Assembly: GCA_015068245.1 (NCBI GenBank)
Contig: SVKU01000002.1
Coordinates: 159,932-223,931, forward strand
Source: Oscillospiraceae bacterium
GTDB taxonomy: Bacteria > Bacillota > Clostridia > Oscillospirales > Oscillospiraceae
DNA: 64,000 nucleotides
Direction of reading: 5' to 3'
This document shows, piece after piece, positions 43,403 to 51,661 of the stretch. How positions within the stretch are numbered: the stretch's first letter is position 1; each line of letters opens with the position of its first letter. Under the pieces are notes generated by a model. The model was not told the DNA's origin. It worked only from the letters and a program-made list of their open reading frames with translations, and ran no database searches. The translations under genes and the position numbers were made by a program.

Positions 43403-44695
43403 ATGAAAAAAATCATCGCACTTCTCCTGGCCGCCATGATGCTCCTTTCCCTCGCCGCTTGCGCAGGTAAGGAAGCTGAGGCTCCCGCTGAAGAATCCGC
43501 TCCCGCAGCAGAAGCTACCGTTGCTGAAAAGGTTGCTGCTGCCAAGGAAAACCCCATCGACACTTCCAAGGTTAAGGAAGCTGTTGACGCCGGCACCTTC
43601 AAGGTTGGCTTCATCCTTCTGGGCGACGAAAACGAAGGTTACACCTATGCCCACATCGAAGGCATCCAGTCTGCCATCGAAACTCTTGGTCTGACCGAAG
43701 CTCAGTACATCTTCAAGTACAACATCCCCGAAGATGAAACCTGCTACGACACCGCTGTTGACCTGGCCGAAGAAGGCTGCCAGCTCATCTTCTCCAACAG
43801 CTTCTCCCATGAAACTTATATGCTTCAGGCTGCCACCGAGTATCCTGATATCATCTTCTGCCCCGCTACCGGCCAGCAGGCCGCTACCTGCGGACTTGAC
43901 AATGTTGTCAACTTCTTCCCCAGCACCTATGAATCCCGCTATGTTTCCGGCGTTGTTGCCGGCATGAAGCTGAAGGAAATGATGGATAACGGCGAAGTTA
44001 CCGATCCCTATGTCGGATATGTCGGCGCTTATCCCTACGCAGAAGTCGTTTCCGGCTACACTGCTTTCTTCCTGGGCATCCAGTCCATCGTTCCCGAAGC
44101 TCACATGGACGTTCAGTACACCAACTCCTGGTTCGACATCACTGCTGAAGGCGAAGCTGCCAACGCTCTGATGGCAAAGGGCTGCGTTGTTATCGGCCAG
44201 CATGCCGACTCCACCGGCGCTCCCTCCGCTTGCGAAGCTGCTTACAACAACGGCACCACCGTCGTTTCCGTTGGCTACAACGTAGATATGCTGTCCGTAG
44301 CTCCCAGCGTTGCTCTGACCTCTGCTCAGAACAACTGGAAGGTCCTCTACACCGACATCATCGAGACTGCCATGAAGGGCGAACTTCTCGACAGAAACAA
44401 CACCTGCTCCTACGCCGCCTTCGGCGTACAGATCTCCCCCCTGGGCGAAGCCTGTGCAGCCGGCACTCAGGAAAAGGTTGACGAAGTCGTTGCCGCTCTG
44501 AAAGACGGCAGCCTGAAGGTATTCGACACCGAAAAGTTCACCGTTGGCGGCCAGAAGGTCGAAAGCTATGACCAGTCCTGGGGCTTCGAAGGCGTATCCC
44601 TCGTTTCCGACGGCTACTTCCATGAATCCGAAGCTATCTCCGCTCCTCTGTTCGATCTGAGAATCGACGGTATCACCGAGCTGAACGCTAACTAA
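43403..44695 (+). CDS. BMP-family ABC transporter substrate-binding lipoprotein (nucleoside-type)
   Basis: 430 residues with a lipoprotein signal (lipobox LAAC, Cys20) and an acidic Ala/Glu/Pro linker. The mature BMP/PnrA fold shows FKVGFILLGDENEGYTYAHIEG, IFSNSFSHETYMLQAA, FPSTYESRYVSGVVAGMKLKEM split over strands, YVGYVGAYPYAEVVSGYTAF and a QHADSTGAPSACE segment. BMP proteins of known structure bind purine nucleosides. The xpt gene upstream supports a purine ligand. No ATPase or permease gene adjoins it. Matching ones are at 51662-55288. Codon use is strongly biased, as in highly expressed genes. GGAGG lies ten bases before the ATG. Confidence 0.92.
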   Translation: MKKIIALLLAAMMLLSLAACAGKEAEAPAEESAPAAEATVAEKVAAAKENPIDTSKVKEAVDAGTFKVGFILLGDENEGYTYAHIEGIQSAIETLGLTEAQYIFKYNIPEDETCYDTAVDLAEEGCQLIFSNSFSHETYMLQAATEYPDIIFCPATGQQAATCGLDNVVNFFPSTYESRYVSGVVAGMKLKEMMDNGEVTDPYVGYVGAYPYAEVVSGYTAFFLGIQSIVPEAHMDVQYTNSWFDITAEGEAANALMAKGCVVIGQHADSTGAPSACEAAYNNGTTVVSVGYNVDMLSVAPSVALTSAQNNWKVLYTDIIETAMKGELLDRNNTCSYAAFGVQISPLGEACAAGTQEKVDEVVAALKDGSLKVFDTEKFTVGGQKVESYDQSWGFEGVSLVSDGYFHESEAISAPLFDLRIDGITELNAN

Positions 44696-44697
44696 GC

Positions 44698-44743
44698 ACT
44701 AAAAGAAATAACGGACGCTTACGCGTCCGTTATTTCTTTTAGT
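44698..44743. terminator. Strong terminator shared by the BMP and PHP genes
   Basis: A perfect 21-bp stem (44698-44718 with 44723-44743), loop TTAC, with A- and T-rich ends that suit both directions. AGGGGTTAG repeats follow at 44744-44752 and 44765-44773. The second overlaps the last codons of the PHP gene. Confidence 0.88.
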
Positions 44744-44762
44744 AGGGGTTAGTATAAAGGAT

Positions 44763-45590
44763 CTAGGGGTTAGGAGAAATCAGCCTAACCGTATCATAAG
44801 TCACCTTTGCCTGACCTATGGATATATCGGGCTTGTTGTCACCGTGGAAATCAGAGCCTCCGGTGGGGATAAGCCCGTATTTTTCCGCAAGACTCAGCAA
44901 AAAAGCTATTTCGCTCTCGCCGTAACCGGTGTAATATACCTCGATGCCCACGCAGCCGTGAGTTTTGGCAAGCGCCGCCATCTTTTCGGTTTCCGAAAAA
45001 GAAAACTTATACTGCAGCGGATGGGCAAGTACGGCTTTCCCTCCGGATCGAATAATAAACTTTATTGCCTCAGCAAATTCAATTCTCTGCCGTGGGACAT
45101 AGAACGGGCAACCTTCACCCAAATAACGCTCAAAACACTCAGACACCGAAGATGCGTAGCCTTTTGCAACCATTTCCGCAGCAATATGAGGTCTGCCGAT
45201 TACGGTTCCGGCATGCTTTGACTCGATATCGCCAAGGTCTATGCAAAACCCCGCTTCACGCAAGGCTGCAGCAATCTTTCTGTTTCTGAGATTCTTCTCA
45301 TTTACCGCCCAGCTCAAAACAGGCTCCAGTTCCGGTGAATCCGGGTCGATAAAGTAGCCAAGCATATGGACGTCGTGTCCCCGATAATCCGTGGAGATCT
45401 CAATGCCCGGTATAATGTCAATCCCCAGCCGCGAGCCGGTAATTTGGGCTTCTGCTATGCCGGAAACCGTATCGTGGTCGGTAATAGCGATGGCAGAAAG
45501 ACCTGCTTTGAGTGCCAGCTCCACAACTTCGGCCGGGGAGACTGTACCGTCGGAAGCTGTGGTGTGGACATGCATATCCGCGTAGTTCAT
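44763..45590 (-). CDS. PHP-domain phosphoesterase (nucleoside 3',5'-bisphosphate phosphatase / 5'-3' exonuclease-like)
   Basis: The 275-residue metal-dependent phosphoesterase has PHP motifs ADMHVHTTASDG (N-terminus), ITDHDTVSG, IPGIEIST, a mid-protein RPHIAAEMV, AVLAHPLQYK and C-terminal GGSDFHGDN. This set matches the RNase AM / YciV (trpH) group that acts on 5' ends of RNA or on pAp. The ATG at 45590 was chosen because AAGGTGG lies four bases upstream and ATGA overlaps the stop of the MATE gene, implying coupling. Longer open frame upstream lies inside the MATE gene and is not coding. Confidence 0.9.
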   Translation of the reverse strand: MNYADMHVHTTASDGTVSPAEVVELALKAGLSAIAITDHDTVSGIAEAQITGSRLGIDIIPGIEISTDYRGHDVHMLGYFIDPDSPELEPVLSWAVNEKNLRNRKIAAALREAGFCIDLGDIESKHAGTVIGRPHIAAEMVAKGYASSVSECFERYLGEGCPFYVPRQRIEFAEAIKFIIRSGGKAVLAHPLQYKFSFSETEKMAALAKTHGCVGIEVYYTGYGESEIAFLLSLAEKYGLIPTGGSDFHGDNKPDISIGQAKVTYDTVRLISPNP

Positions 45591-46927
45591 GATACCACCT
45601 TCTGTCTTGTCCATCGTCCGCTGAAGAATCTCCAGCCATAAGCGACAACACGTACTATCCAGTCCAGGAACATTCCGTACCAGACGCCGATAACACCAAC
45701 ACCAAGTACAGTGCTGAGAACGTATCCCATGCCCACACGCATGGTCCACATGGAGCAAATGGCCACTATCATCGAAAACTTTACATCCGAACAGGCTCTC
45801 AGGCCATTAGGCATAACAAAGCCTTCCGCCCACAGAGCAGATGCGGCAATTGCCAGACATATTATTATCTGACGAGCCAGTACGGCGGTTTCGTCAGACA
45901 GGTTATACATCTTCAAAACCGGGTTCATGCCTATTACCAACAGGGCAGACAGGGCAATTATCGTCAGTTTGGCGACCAGAGTCAGTTTTTTGATATACCC
46001 CTTGCACTGCTCATATTCTCCCGCACCGGCGCACTGACCGGCTACGGTGACCAGTGCCATACCAAGGGCGCCGGCAGGCATGATAATGATAACCGACATG
46101 CTGTTGGCAACAGCAGTGGCAGCGATGGCAGCGGTACCAAAAGACGACACCATAGACTGAACCATGACCTTGCCTATCTGGAAAATACCGTTTTCTAGTC
46201 CGATGGGCAGTCCGATGCCGAGAATACTCTTAATCATGCGGAAGTTGAGCTTCACAGGCAGCAGGCGGGACAGATTTATGCTGTAACGGTCGTTTCTGAG
46301 CAGCATCACCAGCAGGACGCAGCCCACTATACGAGACACCAAAGTTGCAAGTCCCGCACCTGCTGCACCCATATCAAAGCCATATATCAAAATTGCGTTG
46401 CCGGAAATGTTTATCACGTTCATCAGCAGGCTGGTATACATGGGTACCTTTGAGTTTCCGCAGGCACGAAGCAGAGCAGCACAGGTGTTGTACTGAGCGA
46501 TGAACGGATATGACAGGGCTGACAGCAGGAAGTAGACCAGCGCGCTTTCTCTGACAAGGGGCTCAACAGTGCCGAATATCACAGTAAGCAGTTGCGGGCG
46601 GAACAGCAGACTTACAGCAGATACTATCAAAGACAGCCCCAGCGTCACCCAGAAAACCTGACCGGCAGCTTCAAGGGATTTTTCCTTTTCTCTCATTCCG
46701 ATATACTGAGAAACCACAACGGCACCGCCTGTGGCAAGTGCGGCAAATATATTTATAAGCAGCATGTTGATGGAGTCTACCAATGACACGCCGGAGACTA
46801 TGGCTTCACCTACGTTGGACACCATCAAGGTATCTGCAAAACCCACAGCGGCGGTGAGCATCTGCTCAATTATCAGCGGTATTGCCAGTTGAATAAGCTG
46901 CTTTCTTGTAAAAATCGGGGACGACAA
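45587..46927 (-). CDS. MATE-family efflux transporter
   Basis: The inner-membrane antiporter is about 446 residues with some twelve helices in two homologous halves (IPLIIEQMLTAAVGFADTLM at the start, GLPIGLENGIFQIGKVMVQS opening the second half). It probably exports drugs or metabolites in exchange for Na+ or H+. I place the start at the TTG at 46927 (product MSSPIFTRKQLIQLAIP), with GGAAGGAAG ten bases upstream. The frame stays open to an ATG at 47095 that has AAAGGAG two bases away, but the added 56 residues are AT-rich, promoter-like and not MATE-like. Confidence 0.9.
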   Translation of the reverse strand: MSSPIFTRKQLIQLAIPLIIEQMLTAAVGFADTLMVSNVGEAIVSGVSLVDSINMLLINIFAALATGGAVVVSQYIGMREKEKSLEAAGQVFWVTLGLSLIVSAVSLLFRPQLLTVIFGTVEPLVRESALVYFLLSALSYPFIAQYNTCAALLRACGNSKVPMYTSLLMNVINISGNAILIYGFDMGAAGAGLATLVSRIVGCVLLVMLLRNDRYSINLSRLLPVKLNFRMIKSILGIGLPIGLENGIFQIGKVMVQSMVSSFGTAAIAATAVANSMSVIIIMPAGALGMALVTVAGQCAGAGEYEQCKGYIKKLTLVAKLTIIALSALLVIGMNPVLKMYNLSDETAVLARQIIICLAIAASALWAEGFVMPNGLRACSDVKFSMIVAICSMWTMRVGMGYVLSTVLGVGVIGVWYGMFLDWIVRVVAYGWRFFSGRWTRQKVVS

Positions 46928-47112
46928 AACAAATACACTTCCTTCCGACTTTAAGTATATCATAACAGGATAAAATGTGGATAAAAAATAAATAAAATCG
47001 ATGTTATTTAACATTTGCTTAATGATTTTAAACTTTTTTATGTAATATCCGCCTGTTAATATATAAATACAATAGCAAGCAAGAAGTTTTTTCATTTCTC
47101 CTTTCTTATAAG

Positions 47113-47149
47113 AATGCCCGTTTACGGCCGGTCACCGTAAACGGGCATT
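47113..47149 (-). terminator. Hairpin between the SnoaL-like and MATE genes
   Basis: A perfect 15-bp stem (47113-47127 with 47135-47149) 14 bases past the SnoaL-like stop. The longer T run is on the plus-strand side, so it may act mainly as a stem-type stop for the minus transcript. Confidence 0.6.
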
Positions 47150-47163
47150 TTTTATTTCTGTTT

Positions 47164-47856
47164 TCACTCGTCCCAAGTGTCGTATGGCAGCGGCGGTGCA
47201 GGTTCCAGAACGGGGCGGCGGTCTATGGCGTATGTCCAGTCCTGACGTTTGGGATCACGGTCGGGTCTGGGTTTGGGCCCCCGTTCGGGATTGTTCATAT
47301 CTGCGGAAAGATCCCTGCACAGGGGGAACGCAGGGCTGTCTGCCCAGGAGGTATAATAGTTGCAGTTGAACAGGCCGTAGGCGTAGATGTGCCAGATGTA
47401 CCATTTTCCGTCTTCGCGAATAAAGTCCATGCGGTACTTTATCCAGCACCAGAACGCTTCCGCCTTATCTCCTGCTTCGTTGGGTTCAGTGTTGATACCC
47501 GGGGAGATCCATGTGCCCTTGGCAGTCTTTCCATCGGCCGCTACCTGAATGGTAGGAGAGTTGAAGCTGTGGATTCTGAAAAGTCCGGTGGGCAAAGGAT
47601 AATCGTCATCATAAACTCTTTCGGCACCGTATTTCCCGTGGAATTCGCCGAAATTCAAATCGACTATAACGTCATCTCTGGGAGCAAAAAGCTCTGCACA
47701 GGCGTTGAACTTCTGGGCAGAGTAGTACAAGGCATAAGAGCCTACGAGATTCTGGATCTCATTCACCGCCTGAGCACGCTGTACCTCCAGTTCAAGGTCA
47801 GCTATGCGCTGTTCGTATTTCTTCTCTAAGGCTTCCAGTCTTTCTTCGATGGTCAT
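47164..47856 (-). CDS. SnoaL-like / NTF2-fold protein
   Basis: 230 residues. An N-terminal coiled-coil-like helix (ERLEALEKKYEQRIADLELE) leads into an alpha+beta-barrel NTF2 domain: VNEIQNLVGSYALYYSAQKF, CAELFAPRDDVIVDLNFGEF, FRIHSFNSPTIQVAADGKTA, and WCWIKYRMDFIREDGKWYIW. A Pro/Arg-rich tail follows. Members include ketosteroid isomerases, dehydratases (such as bile-acid BaiE) and polyketide cyclases, so the protein probably binds a ring-shaped hydrophobic compound, but the reaction is not deducible. It is a single gene. AAAGGAGG precedes the ATG. Confidence 0.82.
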   Translation of the reverse strand: MTIEERLEALEKKYEQRIADLELEVQRAQAVNEIQNLVGSYALYYSAQKFNACAELFAPRDDVIVDLNFGEFHGKYGAERVYDDDYPLPTGLFRIHSFNSPTIQVAADGKTAKGTWISPGINTEPNEAGDKAEAFWCWIKYRMDFIREDGKWYIWHIYAYGLFNCNYYTSWADSPAFPLCRDLSADMNNPERGPKPRPDRDPKRQDWTYAIDRRPVLEPAPPLPYDTWDE

Positions 47857-47980
47857 TGAGACGCCTCCTTTATCTTCTTCGATGGTATTGTATCACCAAA
47901 TTTTATGCTGCACAACAGGTTTCCATTTAATTGCTGCTGTGATATACTGATGTAAAGACAATTTTCAGGAGGATACCGTT

Positions 47981-49018
47981 TTGATTCGTTTTGAATGTGA
48001 CTATACCGAGGGCGCTCATCCCCGGATAATTGAAAGACTTGCTGCCACCAACCTGGAGCAGACTCCCGGTTATGGCGTTGACGAATACTGCGAAAGAGCC
48101 AGAGGCTATATCAAAGAAGCTTGTAACGCTCCCGATGCGGATGTACACTTTCTCGTGGGCGGAACTCAGGCAAATACCGTTGTTATCAAATCCATTCTGC
48201 GTCCCCATCAGGGCGTTCTGTGCGCTGCCACAGGTCACATCAACTGCCATGAGACCGGTGCCATCGAGGCCATGGGGCACAAGGTGCTGGGTATCGTCAA
48301 CGATGACGGCAAACTGCGTGCGGAGCAAATTCGCAAAGCCTATGACGACCACTGGAACGATGCCACCCACGAACACATCGTTCAGCCCGGCATGGTATAC
48401 ATATCCCATCCCACCGAAAACGGAACCACCTATACAAAGTCTGAGCTGACTGCCATCAGCCAAGTCTGCCGCGAGCTTGGGCTCCCCCTGTTTATGGACG
48501 GCGCACGCATGGGTTACGGAGTTATGGCTCAGGGAGCTGACCTTACCCTTGCGGATATTGCAAATCTTTGCGACGTGTTTTATATCGGCGGCACAAAAGT
48601 TGGTGCGCTGTTTGGCGAGGCTGTGGTCATCACCAAGCCGGAGTTGAAAAAGGACTTCCGCTATTTCATCAAGCAGCACGGCGGTATGCTGGCAAAGGGT
48701 CGTTTGCTGGGTATCCAGTTTGACGTTCTGTTTGAAGACGGCCTGTATTTTGAGATCTCAAAGCATGCCGTGGAGCAGGCCATGCGCATACGCAGCGCAT
48801 TTGCCGCAAAAGGCGTCAAGATGCGTTACGACAGCATGACCAACCAGCAGTTCCCCATACTGTCTGATGAAGTGCTTGCCAAGCTGGGTGAGAAGTACGC
48901 TTATTCTTTCTGGGAGAAGATGGACGATACCACCAGCGCTGTGCGATTCTGCACCAGCTGGGCCACCAAAACAGAAGCTGTTGACGAACTGCTGGCGGAT
49001 ATCGACAGAGTGCTGTAA
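47981..49018 (+). CDS. Threonine aldolase-family PLP enzyme (low-specificity)
   Basis: The 345-residue cytosolic PLP enzyme has the aldolase/beta-eliminating-lyase pattern: FLVGGTQANTVVIKSIL, HINCHETGAIEAMGHK (His90 near the cofactor ring), the aspartate of FMDGARMGYG (Asp173) and the Schiff-base Lys206 in YIGGTKVGALFGE. It is expected to cleave threonine or a beta-hydroxy amino acid to glycine and an aldehyde. The start is TTG at 47981, with CAGGAGG eight bases upstream. A terminator follows. Confidence 0.9.
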   Translation: MIRFECDYTEGAHPRIIERLAATNLEQTPGYGVDEYCERARGYIKEACNAPDADVHFLVGGTQANTVVIKSILRPHQGVLCAATGHINCHETGAIEAMGHKVLGIVNDDGKLRAEQIRKAYDDHWNDATHEHIVQPGMVYISHPTENGTTYTKSELTAISQVCRELGLPLFMDGARMGYGVMAQGADLTLADIANLCDVFYIGGTKVGALFGEAVVITKPELKKDFRYFIKQHGGMLAKGRLLGIQFDVLFEDGLYFEISKHAVEQAMRIRSAFAAKGVKMRYDSMTNQQFPILSDEVLAKLGEKYAYSFWEKMDDTTSAVRFCTSWATKTEAVDELLADIDRVL

Positions 49019-49029
49019 TGCGTTTTTTT

Positions 49030-49065
49030 AAGACACCACTGATACCTTTGTATCAGTGGTGTCTT
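49030..49065 (+). terminator. Terminator of the threonine aldolase-type gene
   Basis: A perfect 15-bp stem (49030-49044 with 49051-49065) and TTCGG after it. Confidence 0.78.
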
Positions 49066-49172
49066 TCGGTTGCGGGATTATTACAAAAGACAGCAAAATG
49101 TGTGTTTGCTCGCTCTGTGTCCTGTTTTTGTGGGGCCGGAGATGATAAGATTAGTGCGAAAGGAGAGAGAAG

Positions 49173-49691
49173 ATGAATCAGCAAAAGGTAGGAAGCTTTT
49201 TGAAAGAGCTTCGGAAGGAAAAACAGCTGACACAGGAACAGCTGGCAGAAAAGCTTGGAGTTTCCAGAAGGACTGTTTCCAGATGGGAAACGGGCAGCAA
49301 TTTGCCGGATCTGGACGTTCTTATTGAAATGGCCGATTTTTACGAGGTGCAGCTCAGAGAACTGCTGGACGGTGAAAGAAAAAGTGAGCAGGGAGATGAA
49401 GAATTAAACGAAACCGTTTTAAAGGTTGCGGATTACAGCAACGAAGAAAAGGTCAAGCTTACCAAAAGGATGCATCTTCTGTTTATAGCCGGGTGTATAG
49501 CCTCTGTCATTTACTTTGCATCGCTATTTTTAGAGCCTGACGATCCCTCTGCCGTATTCGGCTTTTTTCAGGGGATGTCGCTGGGGATATCCTTTGGAAT
49601 GGTCATTGTTGGAGCAATAATGACGAGTAAAAACGCCCAAAACATTCGGACATTCAAGCTGCGTTTGTTGAAAAAGCACGGTGTGGATTAA
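49173..49691 (+). CDS. XRE-family regulator with C-terminal membrane segment
   Basis: 172 residues. A Cro/C1-type helix-turn-helix covers residues 5-60 (LKELRKEKQLTQEQLAEKLG, VSRRTVSRWETGSNLPD). A polar linker and two membrane helices follow (about 101-118 LLFIAGCIASVIYFASLF and 128-150), then a basic tail. DNA-binding proteins fused to membrane helices are common in Firmicutes and may report on envelope state. The target is unknown. AAGGAGAG precedes the ATG. Confidence 0.87.
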   Translation: MNQQKVGSFLKELRKEKQLTQEQLAEKLGVSRRTVSRWETGSNLPDLDVLIEMADFYEVQLRELLDGERKSEQGDEELNETVLKVADYSNEEKVKLTKRMHLLFIAGCIASVIYFASLFLEPDDPSAVFGFFQGMSLGISFGMVIVGAIMTSKNAQNIRTFKLRLLKKHGVD

Positions 49692-49755
49692 GGCGATCAC
49701 GCTGACCTTGGTCGCCCCTACGACACTGCCCCCTGACCCCTGCAACCTGACCCCT

Positions 49756-49806
49756 AACAACAAAAAGGAATCAGGAGCTTTTCGCTCCTGATTCCTTTTT
49801 GTTGTT
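49756..49806. terminator. Strong bidirectional terminator between XRE and FAD genes
   Basis: A perfect 23-bp stem (49756-49778 with 49784-49806) and loop TTTTC. The right arm overlaps the stop codon of the minus-strand FAD gene. CCCCTGACC-type repeats lie just to its left. Confidence 0.9.
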
Positions 49807-51490
49807 AAATTCCCTTTGCAGCGTTCATACCGGCGAGGCGGCCATAGGTGAGTGCCATGGAATGGCTCATACCGGGAACGGTGGTGGGATATTCGATAGC
49901 AAAGCGTCCGCCCTGGACGTTACCGCAGACATAAAGACCTTCGACCCAGTGGCCGTCAGCGTCCATGCAGTGGGCGTTGTGGTCACTTTCAAGACCACTC
50001 ATGCACACCAGCAGAGGTGCGGCGGTGAGCTTGGCAGCGTAGAAGGGAGCGTTTTCCAGAGCAAACAGACGGGAGGGCATTTTACCGAAATCGTCGTCGT
50101 GACCTTTGCGGCACAGTTCGTTGTAACGCTCGATGCTGGCAAGGGCGGGTTCCTTGGGAATGCCCATTTTTTCAACCAGTTCTTCGATGGTATCCGCTTT
50201 GATGACCTGACCTGCTGCTGCGGCTTTTTCAACGCCGTCAAGGGCGATGTAGCCGTCAGCCTGACCGAGAGCATTGCTGACCTTGCCGGATTCCACATCG
50301 GCGGGATCGTAAGTCAGACAGATGGAGCCATGACCTGCAGACATATAGGGCAGCTGTTCGGGCCATGCGGCGTCAAAAATCTGCCACAGGACATGGTCGG
50401 GAGCTACGGTAAGCTGGTTTTCAACCTGCTGACCGAAAACGTCCTCGTTGTAGAAGCGTTCGCCGTTGTTGTTCAGCTGAAGATATGCAGCAACACCAAG
50501 AGGGCCGCCCATGTTGTGGATCATGGGAGCGTGAGGGCCACGTTCCATCTGTGCACCGATCCACATGCCCATACGATGGCCGTCACCAGTATCGGCTACG
50601 TTGCCTTCGGGGTCAACAGCAGTGAACATGGTGGGGTTCACCCTTGCCCATGGCACATAGTGATACAGCATATCAAGGTTGCCGGAATAGTCGCCGGTAG
50701 CAAGAATTACGCCTTTCTTTGCGATGGCTTTGTAAACCTTGCCGTCATAGCTTTGGGCGATAACACCGTAAACCCGTCCGTCATCTCCACGCAGGAGTTT
50801 CTTGACAGGAGTGGTGAAATAGGTCTGAACCAGACCTGTGTCGCAGGCTTTGTCGTAAGCGGCTTTCAGCACAGGCGCCTGGTCGGGACGAAGCTGAACG
50901 GTTATCTGATAGCAGGGATAGTATTCTTCCCTCGGGTCATAATGCTCGGGCCCGGGGTAACGGGCAGGCTGTATCCAGCATTCGGTGCCTTCGGGAATGG
51001 GAGAAGTTGTGTCGGGAGCGATATAGATATCTTCCTTTGCACCAACGTACCAGTCAACAGCTGCGCCGCAGTTGTCTATCCAGTATTTGATGATGCGCTG
51101 ACGGGGCCAGAAGGAAGAATCCTTCATAAAGGTGGAAACGATTTCTTCCTTGTATTCGCTGCCGTCACGACCCCAGTTGTCGATGGCGATTTTGCTGCCA
51201 ACAACACCGATATCGCCAAAACGGCACTGGATCTTGCTGGTCTTTTCAAAGAGTATAACGGATGCGCCCTCTTCGGTAGCTGCTCTGGTGGCGCTGACGC
51301 CTGCCAGACCTGCACCGCAGACAATAACGTCAGCTTCCAGTTCCACGTCGATATGGTCAAATTCCGGCGGTGTGCCCAGCCACTCCTCGTAAGAGGCGTT
51401 GCCGGTACCTACGTTTTTGCCCATCTCCATTCCGCCGAGACCGGGGCCGTTTACTTTCATTTCTTCCGGAGCTTTCTTTTTAGTATCCAT
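49805..51490 (-). CDS. FAD-dependent oxidoreductase, fumarate-reductase/flavocytochrome-c flavoprotein family
   Basis: The 561-residue cytosolic flavoenzyme has an FAD fold ADVIVCGAGLAGVSATRAA (about 53-71) and FEKTSK, then GVILATGDYSGN, GDGHRMGMWIGAQMERGPH and a C-terminal GLYVCGNVQGGRFAIEYP with MSHSMALTYGRLAG. These match the succinate dehydrogenase/urocanate reductase/3-ketosteroid dehydrogenase superfamily, which reduces or forms C=C bonds. No heme, Tat signal or flavin-transferase site is seen. The N-terminal 30 residues include VNGPGLGGMEMG, another Gly/Pro/Met-rich tract like those in the beta-helix family. ATG at 51490 was chosen for GGAGG five bases upstream. It is monocistronic, from a perfect consensus promoter overlapped by a palindrome, so a repressor or inducer is likely. 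Confidence 0.9.
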   Translation of the reverse strand: MDTKKKAPEEMKVNGPGLGGMEMGKNVGTGNASYEEWLGTPPEFDHIDVELEADVIVCGAGLAGVSATRAATEEGASVILFEKTSKIQCRFGDIGVVGSKIAIDNWGRDGSEYKEEIVSTFMKDSSFWPRQRIIKYWIDNCGAAVDWYVGAKEDIYIAPDTTSPIPEGTECWIQPARYPGPEHYDPREEYYPCYQITVQLRPDQAPVLKAAYDKACDTGLVQTYFTTPVKKLLRGDDGRVYGVIAQSYDGKVYKAIAKKGVILATGDYSGNLDMLYHYVPWARVNPTMFTAVDPEGNVADTGDGHRMGMWIGAQMERGPHAPMIHNMGGPLGVAAYLQLNNNGERFYNEDVFGQQVENQLTVAPDHVLWQIFDAAWPEQLPYMSAGHGSICLTYDPADVESGKVSNALGQADGYIALDGVEKAAAAGQVIKADTIEELVEKMGIPKEPALASIERYNELCRKGHDDDFGKMPSRLFALENAPFYAAKLTAAPLLVCMSGLESDHNAHCMDADGHWVEGLYVCGNVQGGRFAIEYPTTVPGMSHSMALTYGRLAGMNAAKGI

Positions 51491-51512
51491 ATGTACCTCC
51501 AATTATTTTCAA

Positions 51513-51551
51513 TTCTATATAAATTATATAGAACGGAAACCATTTTGTCAA
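51513..51551 (-). promoter_or_regulatory. Consensus sigma-A promoter with overlapping 21-bp palindromic operator
   Basis: On the minus strand TTGACA (51546-51551) and TATAAT (51523-51528) are exactly consensus with a 17-base spacer. The arms TTCTATATAA (51513-51522) and TTATATAGAA (51524-51533) around one central base form a perfect palindrome covering the -10. That placement is typical of a repressor site of the TetR, MarR or GntR kind. Confidence 0.78.
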
Positions 51552-51596
51552 CTTCAATTGATCCGTTATATAAACTGCGATAAATGTATTTTTTAT

Positions 51597-51625
51597 TTGT
51601 TAATTGCAGATATGTATGGTAAAAT
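51597..51625 (+). promoter_or_regulatory. Promoter of the BMP-type ABC operon
   Basis: TTGTTA and TAAAAT with a 17-base spacer, 36 bases before the ATPase start codon. It is divergent from the FAD-gene promoter and 45 bases away. Confidence 0.65.
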
Positions 51626-51661
51626 ATACTTTAATCAGAAAAAAGAGAAAGGGTGACTTGC

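Noticed and set aside
45591..45758. N-terminal extension of the PHP protein
   Set aside because: It overlaps the MATE coding sequence in another frame. The ATG at 45590 has its own ribosome-binding site and starts directly at the PHP motif.
46928..47095. N-terminal extension of the MATE transporter from the ATG at 47095
   Set aside because: The extra 56 residues are AT-rich and unlike MATE N-termini. A TTG with a good upstream site gives the normal length.
18932..51490. A bile-acid 7-dehydroxylation (bai) operon
   Set aside because: OYE, SDR and SnoaL-like genes recall BaiCD/BaiH, BaiA and BaiE, but they are dispersed, and no BaiB CoA ligase, BaiF CoA transferase or BaiG transporter gene was seen.
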